Shown here in pieces: positions 36,601 to 43,299 of a stretch of 63,453 bases of DNA. This DNA comes from Chlamydiota bacterium (GTDB lineage Bacteria > Chlamydiota > Chlamydiia > Chlamydiales > Parachlamydiaceae). Every line of letters starts with the position of its first letter. Positions within the stretch are counted from its first letter, which is position 1. The translations under genes and the position numbers were made by a program. Below the pieces are notes generated by a model that was not told where the DNA came from, did no database searches, and was given only the letters and a program-made list of their open reading frames with translations. The DNA lies in assembly GCA_013285965.1 (NCBI GenBank), contig JABDGQ010000002.1:1-63453 (forward strand), read 5' to 3'.

Positions 36601-37806
36601 TCGCACCATGATGCATTGGAAAGTCCAATAGAAATTATTGCTAAAATGGATATTTTGCCCTCTTTCAGTGATAAAAAAATTGACTTAAGCAAAATGGGGC
36701 TAAAAGCCTCACTGCAAGGGAAGTTAAACAGTGCCTTTGTGCAAAATTTATTGCCTCTCTCAAGTATTACAGCTAAGACGGTGGAGCAAATATTAGGGCA
36801 ACCAATCGAAATTAAGGCTGCCTGTCAGCTAAAAGAATGGAATGGAACCGTAAATGCACAATTAAATAGTACAGAGGCACAATGTCAATTGGATGGAGCC
36901 TTAAATAGTGGTATATTAACACTAAAATCTCCATTTAAGGTCGAAATAAATATGACACCATTACTTAGTCAATGGCTATTTGCTAATAGTTTTCCTTTAT
37001 TAAATTCAGCCATTGCCGCGCAACAGCCACTGCAATTACAAATCGATAGCCAAGATTTTGCACTGCCGGTTGTACCGTGGAACATCGGCAATGTACAAAT
37101 ACCGCAAGGTACGCTGAACTTAGGTAAGGTACAGTTTGCTAATCGCGGCGAATTGCGAACCTTTTTAGAGTTACTACACTATGATAAAGAGCAAGTTATC
37201 ATATGGTTCACGCCTCTATATTTTAAATTGATCAAAGGTAATTTAGAATTGCAAAGAATGGATATGCTCCTGGCCAATACATATCATATGGCTTGCTGGG
37301 GTAACATTGACATAAAGACAAAAAGATCCAATATTACTTTAGCACTAGATACGCAAGACTTGCCCAACATTTTGGGCATAAAGCCTGCGGAAGGGGGAGA
37401 AGGGCAATTTCTACAAATTCCATTACAGATGAATGCGCAGGGTAAAATGGAGGTACAGATATCAAAATTAGCGCAACATATGGCTACTTTTATGGCTGCT
37501 AATCAATTAAAATCTAAAAGTAAAATTTTAGATTATTTTATTGAAGCTGGTTCGTCTTTAGCTGGTACGACATCAGGGGGTACGGGAACAGGTATTTTGT
37601 CACCTCCGGCACCGACTACTAATCCACTACCTTGGCCTCAAAGCAGCGCTGCCAAAGTAGAAAACAATACTAATAAAACTGAAACAACTAAAACGGAATC
37701 AACACTTGAAACTTTAAAACAGCCCCTTGAAGCACTATTAAAAAAAGAGCATAGCAAAAAAAAGAAAAAGAGTGCTGCACATGCTGAGAGATCTCCATTA
37801 TTGTGA
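33673..37806 (+). CDS. Giant AsmA/TamB-like envelope protein
   Basis: This 1377-residue protein has an N-terminal transmembrane anchor (residues 8-27, VVIGLLSIILLIALLPSI). The AsmA-type opening follows (WGSRQLLNLINRNISGKLQIQDIDIRWGHGQKMEGLLLKDPDG, GIDKLLIDATLWQLLN). The rest is long repetitive beta-strand sequence and ends in a Pro/Lys-rich tail (KKEHSKKKKKS). AsmA-like proteins such as TamB, YhdP and AsmA form inner-membrane-anchored bridges thought to carry lipids to the outer membrane. Which subgroup this belongs to cannot be settled by eye. It is transcribed alone; no ribosome binding site is evident before ATG 33673. Confidence 0.75.
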   Translation: MSFRSLKYTVVIGLLSIILLIALLPSIISSEWGSRQLLNLINRNISGKLQIQDIDIRWGHGQKMEGLLLKDPDGRSVIGIDKLLIDATLWQLLNKHYTDIVSSQIEGLNAAIIINQDGENNLQQALGIKAVKQKAYMPPSTIILSEVNAQMGATEGQSKLFKIHLQGKTRQEDLAGSFELDAQMPAPLTLDVSSLSEDYLSAATIHGNFVNFPLELVDSYLALRDPSLSGVVRAFLGERLNLIIDSVPLAESVLLDSKSKDSNSKLQGLTVNFQASSPQLDGVGKAIISQNTLFIKEPAIFHLKLDANPLNTFLPSPVVLHNSAPLTMTLSNFAAPLTFFMENGESDPQQFLMDVQLQLPIAKLDFYATDNLIIEPFNFALRTAASDAAINWQANAQLKQKNYSEPIEVKLQGSIDKAKNIFEFFKAQLPSLQSSLQLSHLPLTLFIPQSNNGVILESISAPLNILAQIKPIRDAWQLTVAAHSLQLSLPPTILRFEKGVLSAEKPFIISWEGHKNVLQQITQDEKLELSSPLAIALEIKKLFLQVSPALAYSLESEATIKVLEFPSLLSFGKLQLKNLNLYLDGPNATTAVSKIKAQVTLLTNMGAPHPLLNVPLELAQTSHWKYDLANQVVEMPDGALSLFNSSGDSLEMAIEYRQDGLITLIRPARLSYNLTPHTLKLLSIFFDRPLPKIHSNSRCNLTVEELSSFQWNNTTIESLHAKGNLNIDRVELISDSSTGKLLPILENISLPWVFDAPANTFSINIVGYGHSNITIKPSKISARFMVKDWLEEGKYDFSKAIIDVHANLFRLPTSVISTLIAQPDLSAIFGPYMDGELISLIHLGSQKPSFCDLGIDSANLHIRTRMQYANNTIGLFNPPKPVEVRFTMTQEGYKQCKELLQINDERVLANALTMNGRINELYLPLNDLANGKIDAQLTIEELNWAGRAKFNGVLNATIKNPTNLVDGLNVDLKFSSSHHDALESPIEIIAKMDILPSFSDKKIDLSKMGLKASLQGKLNSAFVQNLLPLSSITAKTVEQILGQPIEIKAACQLKEWNGTVNAQLNSTEAQCQLDGALNSGILTLKSPFKVEINMTPLLSQWLFANSFPLLNSAIAAQQPLQLQIDSQDFALPVVPWNIGNVQIPQGTLNLGKVQFANRGELRTFLELLHYDKEQVIIWFTPLYFKLIKGNLELQRMDMLLANTYHMACWGNIDIKTKRSNITLALDTQDLPNILGIKPAEGGEGQFLQIPLQMNAQGKMEVQISKLAQHMATFMAANQLKSKSKILDYFIEAGSSLAGTTSGGTGTGILSPPAPTTNPLPWPQSSAAKVENNTNKTETTKTESTLETLKQPLEALLKKEHSKKKKKSAAHAERSPLL

Positions 37807-37925
37807 TTTATCAATCAATTTGTTAATATAAGAGTAGTGTATGTGTGACTTAAGTTATTGGGGGTAAATGTTTTTATTTTTCTCTAACTTAGTTTAACTG
37901 GTTGTTATTAAGAAAGGAGGTTATT

Positions 37926-38174
37926 ATGCCTATATTGTTTGACTCAAATTTTTCAGACAACGCTGTTAATCCCTTTACTAATGAAGTAAATAAACCCACG
38001 GGTGTTCCTGCCAAAGATTTTTCCACTGAAATGGAAGGAGAAGGTGGTGGCGATAAAAAAAAACCGGAAAAAGTGATGGGTGAACAGATTATAATGACTA
38101 GTTTTGAGGATGCCAAAAAAATAGATGAAGAATGTGAAAAGAATAGAAAAAAAATGGAAGAATTTACCAGTTGA
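37926..38174 (+). CDS. Small charged hypothetical protein
   Basis: This 82-residue protein starts at ATG 37926 behind AAAGGAGG; an upstream in-frame start would lie before this site. The sequence is hydrophilic, with a Gly/Lys-rich middle and an acidic-basic C-terminal helix (EDAKKIDEECEKNRKKMEE). Its stop overlaps the putative TTG start of the next frame, suggesting coupling with the gene before rluD. Function is unknown. Confidence 0.6.
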   Translation: MPILFDSNFSDNAVNPFTNEVNKPTGVPAKDFSTEMEGEGGGDKKKPEKVMGEQIIMTSFEDAKKIDEECEKNRKKMEEFTS

Positions 38175-38530
38175 CTACTGTTAATACTGAACACAGTTTA
38201 TTTTTGGGTTTGGCCATCACACCTACTTTGCAAAATTTATTAGATGAGGCTCCCGCACCTTGGCGTTCACTTTTAGTGGATAGGCAAGATCCGTTATATT
38301 TGCAAAAAATGCAATCTGATGGCTGTTTTTATTTAGGTAAGTTATTGAGTTTGCCAGCTTCAGGGGAGAGTGTGGAAAAAGTAAGCCGGCATATCTGCAG
38401 TTTACTGCATCGCTTAATACCGGCTCAAGAGTGTCAGATTGGACATTTAACCTTGCTATCCTTACCCATCTTAAAATCTCAGCAAGATTCTGTGGAGAAT
38501 ATTGATGGTAATAGTGGAGAGGGGGATTAA
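38171..38530 (+). CDS. Small conserved-looking protein upstream of rluD
   Basis: This 119-residue frame begins at TTG 38171, overlapping the preceding stop (TTGA); no ATG or GTG lies near the N-terminus. The sequence is compact and globular (HSLFLGLAITPTLQNLLDEA, DPLYLQKMQSDGCFYLGKLL). It lies just before rluD, as the small CT659 does beside the RluD-like CT658 of C. trachomatis from memory; homology was not tested. The TTG start and unknown family keep confidence moderate. Confidence 0.55.
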   Translation: MTTVNTEHSLFLGLAITPTLQNLLDEAPAPWRSLLVDRQDPLYLQKMQSDGCFYLGKLLSLPASGESVEKVSRHICSLLHRLIPAQECQIGHLTLLSLPILKSQQDSVENIDGNSGEGD

Positions 38531-38531
38531 C

Positions 38532-39452
38532 GTGTCTTTTTTTGAAGAAGAGACATTAATTGTGGCCAACCACGAAGTGGGCGAAAGGTTAGATAAGCTT
38601 TTAGCAAATCGTTTTGCACCACGCTATTCACGGGCCTACTTTCAATATCTTATTGACACTCAATTGATATTATTAAATGGACAACCCGTTAAAAAGCGTA
38701 TTAAACCCAATTTGCACGATGAAATTGAGATTCAATTTGCAGCTCTGCCCCAAATTGAATTAATTCCACAAGATATACCACTATCCATTCTTTACGAAGA
38801 TGATGATTTATTGGTGGTTGATAAGCAGGCAGGATTAGTAGTGCATCCAGCCCCCGGACATTGGTCTGGGACTTTTGTAAATGCCTTAATACATCATTGT
38901 AGCGGCTTAAAAAACAATACTAATGACATACGCCCCGGTATTGTGCATAGACTAGATAAAGATACTTCTGGCGTGTTAATAGCAGCTAAAACTGCTCTTA
39001 TGCAACAAAAATTGGTAAATTTATTTGCTACACGTCAAGTTTATAAAGAATATTTAGCTGTCTGTGTTGGACGTCCACTTGATGGTCAAATATGTGCTCC
39101 GATTGGAAGGCATCCGGTTCACCGTACACAAATGGCGGTAGTCGAAAATGGTAGAGAAGCCATTAGCGATTGTAAAGTACTCCATTACGATAATCAATTA
39201 AGTCTAGTAAAAATAGTCATTTTAACGGGGAGAACACATCAAATTCGTGTGCATTTGAAGCATAAAGGTGCGCCAGTTTTAGGTGATCAACTATATGGCT
39301 ACCAGCAAGCTAACAATAATTTTAAAGCGCAGAGACCTCTTTTATTGTCAGCTTCCATCCGTTTACATCATCCTTTTACTAATCAGTTACTAGAGTTTAA
39401 AGCTCAACCACCTGCTGATATGCTTCCCTACATTAAACAACTTACTAAATAA
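38532..39452 (+). CDS. rluD: 23S rRNA pseudouridine synthase, RluD family
   Basis: The GTG at 38532 lies behind GAGGGG; the longer in-frame ATG at 38502 lies inside the upstream gene and is rejected. The 306-residue protein has an N-terminal S4 domain (GERLDKLLANRFAPRYSRAYFQ) and the synthase core with YEDDDLLVVDKQAGLVVHPA, the catalytic GIVHRLDKDTSGVLIAAKT and the C-terminal LTGRTHQIRVHL motif. RluD modifies helix 69 of 23S rRNA. It ends six bases from a convergent gene without an obvious terminator. Confidence 0.95.
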   Translation: MSFFEEETLIVANHEVGERLDKLLANRFAPRYSRAYFQYLIDTQLILLNGQPVKKRIKPNLHDEIEIQFAALPQIELIPQDIPLSILYEDDDLLVVDKQAGLVVHPAPGHWSGTFVNALIHHCSGLKNNTNDIRPGIVHRLDKDTSGVLIAAKTALMQQKLVNLFATRQVYKEYLAVCVGRPLDGQICAPIGRHPVHRTQMAVVENGREAISDCKVLHYDNQLSLVKIVILTGRTHQIRVHLKHKGAPVLGDQLYGYQQANNNFKAQRPLLLSASIRLHHPFTNQLLEFKAQPPADMLPYIKQLTK

Positions 39453-39458
39453 TTCAGG

Positions 39459-39929
39459 TTATTCAGGAAAATGTGGTATATAAAACAGGGTTACTCCAGA
39501 GCGTACCAGATGATTATCGCCGATTTCAAAAATAGCATCATTAAGTAACACTTTAAATTCACACAAATTAAATGGCTCATTAGTTTCCCATAACCATTCA
39601 TCTGCCTTGATATTTTTGAGCGGTTGCCCTTTCTGCCAGCTTAAATTGGCGCTATTGCCTCGAATATGTAGTTGATTTCCAAAGCCAGCATCGTAACGAA
39701 TAATAACACGTGTAGTTGGATTAGCTTTTTTATCACTTGCAGAGGTTGACTCAGTCGTTGAGGCAATTTTAGGATTTAAATTTTTGTTTGCTTGTGCTCC
39801 TGGGGTTGACGCTGGTGTCTGCATCGCAGTTTTATTGTTGTTTTCAACGCTATGTGTTTCTATATTTTTAATTAAAGACACAGCATCAGCGCTAACTTTA
39901 GTTTTAGGGGTAGCTTTTTTAGTTAACAT
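39459..39929 (-). CDS. Hypothetical protein with a carbohydrate-binding-like (E-set) domain
   Basis: This 156-residue protein starts at ATG 39929 behind GGAG; a further in-frame ATG at 39977 is less well placed. Residues 1-75 are a low-complexity Thr/Ala/Ser/Lys region. The C-terminal 85 residues read TTRVIIRYDAGFGNQLHIRG, LSWQKGQPLKN, DEWLWETNEPFNLCEFKVLLN and FEIGDNH, the strand pattern of an E-set or starch-binding-like module. Similar single-module proteins occur, as I recall, in the PVC group without known function. A link to glycogen (glgB is in the window) is conjecture. Confidence 0.65.
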   Translation of the reverse strand: MLTKKATPKTKVSADAVSLIKNIETHSVENNNKTAMQTPASTPGAQANKNLNPKIASTTESTSASDKKANPTTRVIIRYDAGFGNQLHIRGNSANLSWQKGQPLKNIKADEWLWETNEPFNLCEFKVLLNDAIFEIGDNHLVRSGVTLFYIPHFPE

Positions 39930-40114
39930 GTCCTCTCTCCAAGGTAAAATAGATCTACTTCTTCTAAAAAATTGCATTTTTATTAATCAATGTCAAATAA
40001 TTTTTAAAAAATTTTTTAAATTTTTTTTCTAGCAAAAGTTGATTGCAGTGAATAGCCCTTATGCGCTACTTTCAGAAGAACAAAAGTGTTTAATTAAAAA
40101 ATTAGGATAAAGCT

Positions 40115-40753
40115 ATGTTGTTTTTTCAAAATAATCGTATCAGTCATTATTTTGCGCTGGTTGTTTTAACAGTTACTTGCAATAGCTGTAACTGTACTGA
40201 TAAAAATATTCCAGCTAATAAGCAAGGACAAAATTCTGGGCAAAATCTTGCTATTGTGGATAGTGCTCAAGTGAATCAGCAAGTGCATAAAGAACCCTCA
40301 GAGCAGAGTGTGCAAAGTGCGCGCGCACAGATTAAATCATTTAAAGATGAGTCTATTAAAGGTACAGTAGTATTTACACGTGTGCCTGAGGGAATTAAAG
40401 TTGTCGCTGATGTCGATGGACTTAGCCCAGGCAAGCATGGCTTTCATGTACACGAAACAGGGGATTGTAGTGGACAAGGTGAATGTTCGGGTCAACATTT
40501 TAATCCCGATAAACAAGCTCATGGTGGTCCTGATGATAAAGTTCGTCATGTCGGCGATTTAGGAAATTTAGAGGCTGATGAGAACAAACATGCCCATTAT
40601 GAGCGCATTGATAAAATGATTAGTTTAGAAGGAAAATATTCCATTTTAAATCGTTCAGTCATCATTCATGCCGACCCTGATGATTTCCATACCCAACCGA
40701 CAGGTAACGCTGGACCAAAAATTGCTTGTGGGGTTATTAAAGCAGATTCTTAA
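40115..40753 (+). CDS. sodC: Cu/Zn superoxide dismutase, exported
   Basis: This 212-residue protein has an N-terminal hydrophobic leader (residues 12-27, with Cys residues that may be lipidated) and a Gln/Asn-rich linker. The SodC domain holds Cu ligands H111, H113, H128 and H185, Zn ligands H136, H145 and D148, and the disulfide pair C118/C205. All expected metal ligands are visible (GFHVHE, QHFNP, RHVGDLGN, IIHAD). It dismutates superoxide outside the cytosol, consistent with survival inside phagocytic amoebae. It is followed by a strong hairpin and a methionine sulfoxide reductase gene, making an oxidative-stress neighbourhood. Confidence 0.95.
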   Translation: MLFFQNNRISHYFALVVLTVTCNSCNCTDKNIPANKQGQNSGQNLAIVDSAQVNQQVHKEPSEQSVQSARAQIKSFKDESIKGTVVFTRVPEGIKVVADVDGLSPGKHGFHVHETGDCSGQGECSGQHFNPDKQAHGGPDDKVRHVGDLGNLEADENKHAHYERIDKMISLEGKYSILNRSVIIHADPDDFHTQPTGNAGPKIACGVIKADS

Positions 40754-40805
40754 TCTGGATTTTGAGTTTTCTCGTCCAAAGGACGAGGAAACAAAACTCA
40801 GATTA
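40752..40805. terminator. Bidirectional terminator-like stem-loop between sodC and msrAB
   Basis: CTCGTCC (40771) pairs with GGACGAG (40781) around an AAA loop, extended by TGAGTTTT/AAAACTCA and AATC/GATT with a 5-base bulge. It fills the 62-bp gap between convergent genes and can serve both. Confidence 0.75.
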
Positions 40806-40815
40806 GTAGACTTAT

Positions 40816-41670
40816 CTAAAATTTAGCAATCCAGTGATGACAATAAGGTTGTTTCATTGTTTTGCGATAATATTCTTGATGATAATTCTCAGCCGGATAA
40901 AAAGTGCTTGCAGTGGTTATTTCTGTTTGTACAGGAATGTGCTTGCCTTCTAAGATCTGTTTTAAGTGTAGTGCGATTTGACGTTGTTGCTCTGTAAGAT
41001 AGAAAATTGCTGAGCGATACTGTGGGCCAATATCTGGTCCCTGACGATTGCTTTGAGCAGGATCATGAATCTCAAAAAAATACATAGCTAATTTTTCGTA
41101 AGAAATTATTTTTGGATCAAATATAACTTCAATCGCTTCAGCATGTCCCGTGCGACCAGTACAAACCTCTTCATAAGTAGGATTTACTACGGAACCTCCA
41201 ATATAGCCAACTGTTGTAGTAATCACACCCTTTAATGTTTGCATAAAGTGCTGTATTCCCCAAAAACAACCGCCAGCAAATATGCCGCGCTCATTTCCAG
41301 CGGCATCAAGGGCAGGTACAAATGAGAGCGACAAAGAATTAACGCAATGACGCACATTCTTAGCACTCATATGCTCTCCCCAAAATATATGCCCCAAATG
41401 TCCCTGACAGCGTTGGCAAATAATTTCAGTCCTTTGTAAATCGCGATCAGGACGTTTTAAAACCGCATTTGGAATTTCATCATCAAAACTAGGCCAACCG
41501 CAATGTGCTGCCATTTTGTGGCTCGAAAGATAAAGCGGCGCATCGCATTGGCGACATACATAAATACCGGCGCCAACATCTTGGTTATATAAGCCGCTTC
41601 CGGGAGTTTCCGTTCCTTGATTAATAATAACATGCGCTTCTTTTGGAGATAGCTTATTATATCTTTTCAT
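40816..41670 (-). CDS. msrAB: Fused methionine sulfoxide reductase MsrB-MsrA
   Basis: In this 284-residue protein the MsrB domain comes first: zinc Cys39/Cys42 and Cys85/Cys88, CGWPSF, catalytic Cys109 in RHCVNSLSL. It is followed directly by the MsrA domain with GGCFWG (catalytic Cys135), GYIGG and GHAEAIEV. Together they reduce both R- and S-methionine sulfoxide. The B-then-A order is the less common fusion order. There is no signal peptide, so it is cytosolic. It lies opposite sodC and just upstream of an IS5-derived element. The start is ATG 41670. Confidence 0.96.
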   Translation of the reverse strand: MKRYNKLSPKEAHVIINQGTETPGSGLYNQDVGAGIYVCRQCDAPLYLSSHKMAAHCGWPSFDDEIPNAVLKRPDRDLQRTEIICQRCQGHLGHIFWGEHMSAKNVRHCVNSLSLSFVPALDAAGNERGIFAGGCFWGIQHFMQTLKGVITTTVGYIGGSVVNPTYEEVCTGRTGHAEAIEVIFDPKIISYEKLAMYFFEIHDPAQSNRQGPDIGPQYRSAIFYLTEQQRQIALHLKQILEGKHIPVQTEITTASTFYPAENYHQEYYRKTMKQPYCHHWIAKF

Positions 41671-41747
41671 TATCTGCCTTTTGCGATTTATGATTTAGGT
41701 ATTAATTTTCCATCGAGATTTATTAGAATTCTTTCGAAATAAGTCTA

Positions 41748-42221
41748 AGAATCTGTTCAGAATCTTTTTGATGTATCATCTCTCTTGAAATTCTTCCTGT
41801 ATAAAAAATAAATTACAAAAATAAAAACTACCACAGAGCCACCCAGAGCGCACAGAAAGGGGTTATGTCTTCATTCGACGAATGCCTTCTAACAAACGTT
41901 TTACATTGAAATTGATAAGTAATCCTCTAGTGCAAGTTACATAGAGCTTTAAATAAGAAGGATCAGTTTCACGTCCTTCTATCTCTTCTGATACATTAAG
42001 ATTGGCTGAATAATTCATACCCCATCTGTGGGCTCTGTGGTAGTTTTTTTTTCATAAGCAGAACAGCAAAAGCAATGATAATCATGTGGAGGCTGGTATT
42101 AAGTTTTCTTTCCAAAGAACCACCTCGATCCGTGATATTCGCAGTTTAATTTTTTTTAAAACTCTTTTGGGTTGTTGAACATAAACTTTATACTCTTTTA
42201 AAAAGATTTTGAACAGGTTCT
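41748..42221 (-). mobile_element. 474-bp internally deleted IS5-type element carrying a GxxExxY tail
   Basis: Inverted ends AGAATCTGTTCAGAAT (41748) and ATTTTGAACAGGTTCT (ending 42221) bound the element. Read on the minus strand it holds the left IS end, a short N-terminal fragment (MFNNPKEF), a fusion to the transposase C-terminal segment (ERKLNTSLHM, IIAFAVLLM) and the inverted-repeat module at 41826-42046 with a 51-codon frame. A degenerate MITE end (TTTCGAAATAAGTCTA, 41732) abuts its right side. It ends 16 bp before the stop of cheB. Confidence 0.8.
41863..42018 (-). CDS. 51-residue GxxExxY-protein tail inside the IS5-type element
   Basis: The intact frame starts MNYSANLNVSEEIEGRE and ends GLLINFNVKRLLEGIRRMKT. 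The second half matches the conserved C-terminus of GxxExxY family proteins (usually about 125-130 residues, ending in a LLINF-x-x-x-x-L-x-x-GI-x-R pattern). The first half does not fit that family, so this is a truncated, re-joined fragment. Expression is uncertain. Confidence 0.4.
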   Translation of the reverse strand: MNYSANLNVSEEIEGRETDPSYLKLYVTCTRGLLINFNVKRLLEGIRRMKT

Positions 42222-42237
42222 AATACTACTCATAGGC

Positions 42238-43299
42238 CTAGACTAATGTTTCAAGAAAATGAGCAATTTGCTCAAGAGGTAAAATTTTTACCACGGCCTC
42301 TGCTTGAATAGCCTTTTGTTGTTTGTCAAAAAGAACGCTGGTTTCCTCATTTTGCACTATGGTCATGCCACCATTCTTTTTAATAGCAGCTAGGCCGTCG
42401 ATGCCATCGTTACCGCGCCCTGAAAGTAAGATACCTACGCCACGAGACGGCAGCTGCAAAGCCATCGATAGAAAGAGGCGATCAATGGAAGGTCTACAGC
42501 CGTTCTCAGGTGGTGAGCTAGATAATTTTATCACATTGCCAGTTGTAATCTCTAAATGATAATTATCCGGTGCTATGTAAATAGTCCCAGCATGTATTAC
42601 TTCACCCAGGCTAGCTAATTTTACTTTTAAAGCACAAGCTTGTGCCAACCAGCTTACCAATCCTTGTGTAAATCCTACTGAAATTTGTTGAATCACTATA
42701 ATGGGGACTGGAAAAGTAGCAGGCAGTGCTGACAAAATAGTCTTAATAGCTTTGGGGCCACCTAAAGAAGCACCTATGCCAATCATGTCTATTTTGACAT
42801 TTTTAGGTTTAGCAGGTGGAATAGTCAAAAAGGGCTTTTTGCTAGATAAATCTACTGTTCTCTCTGAGGCGGTTATGGCTTTAGGCTTAAAGCGTGCTAA
42901 ACTTTTAATGGCTTGGATAATGGCATGTCCCATTTCAGCATAGCGCGGATCTTGTATACCGACTGGTTTTTCCAATACTGCAATGGCTCCGGCGCTTAGT
43001 GCTTGATAGCACAATTCTACTTCTTGTGAACTATATACACTGCTAACAATAATGATAGGTAGTGGGGTAGTTGACATAATTTTGCGCGTGGTTTCAAAGC
43101 CATTCATTTTGGGCATGACAATGTCCATAATGATCACATCAGGCTTTTGAATGGACTCTTCTAAAAATTTAAGCCCCTTTTCGCCATCTTCGGCCATTCC
43201 AATCACTTGCAGTGCTGGATCAGATTCAATAAGATAGGCCATAAATTGACGAGAGACAGCTGAATCGTCGACTACTAAAACGGAAATTTTTTCATTCAT
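42238..43299 (-). CDS. cheB: CheB-like response regulator/methylesterase with altered catalytic histidine
   Basis: In this 353-residue protein the receiver domain (residues 1-125) has VDDSAVSRQF, phospho-acceptor Asp59 in IIMDIVMPKMNG and a Lys at about 111. The CheB effector domain (170-353) has the nucleophile Ser178 in GIGASLGGPKA and Asp298 in LLSGRGNDGIDG. The third catalytic residue, His in the usual QHMPPGFT block, is Gln205 here (VIQQISVGFTQ). CheB demethylates and deamidates receptors; with Gln in place of His, activity is doubtful. It overlaps cheA by 8 bases and is last in the cheW-receptor-cheA-cheB operon. The start is ATG 43299. Confidence 0.92.
   Translation of the reverse strand: MNEKISVLVVDDSAVSRQFMAYLIESDPALQVIGMAEDGEKGLKFLEESIQKPDVIIMDIVMPKMNGFETTRKIMSTTPLPIIIVSSVYSSQEVELCYQALSAGAIAVLEKPVGIQDPRYAEMGHAIIQAIKSLARFKPKAITASERTVDLSSKKPFLTIPPAKPKNVKIDMIGIGASLGGPKAIKTILSALPATFPVPIIVIQQISVGFTQGLVSWLAQACALKVKLASLGEVIHAGTIYIAPDNYHLEITTGNVIKLSSSPPENGCRPSIDRLFLSMALQLPSRGVGILLSGRGNDGIDGLAAIKKNGGMTIVQNEETSVLFDKQQKAIQAEAVVKILPLEQIAHFLETLV

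Noticed and set aside
40816-41670. Possible frameshift joining two separate msr genes
   Set aside because: The frame is continuous, both domains are complete and MsrB-MsrA fusions are known, so it is read as a genuine fusion.
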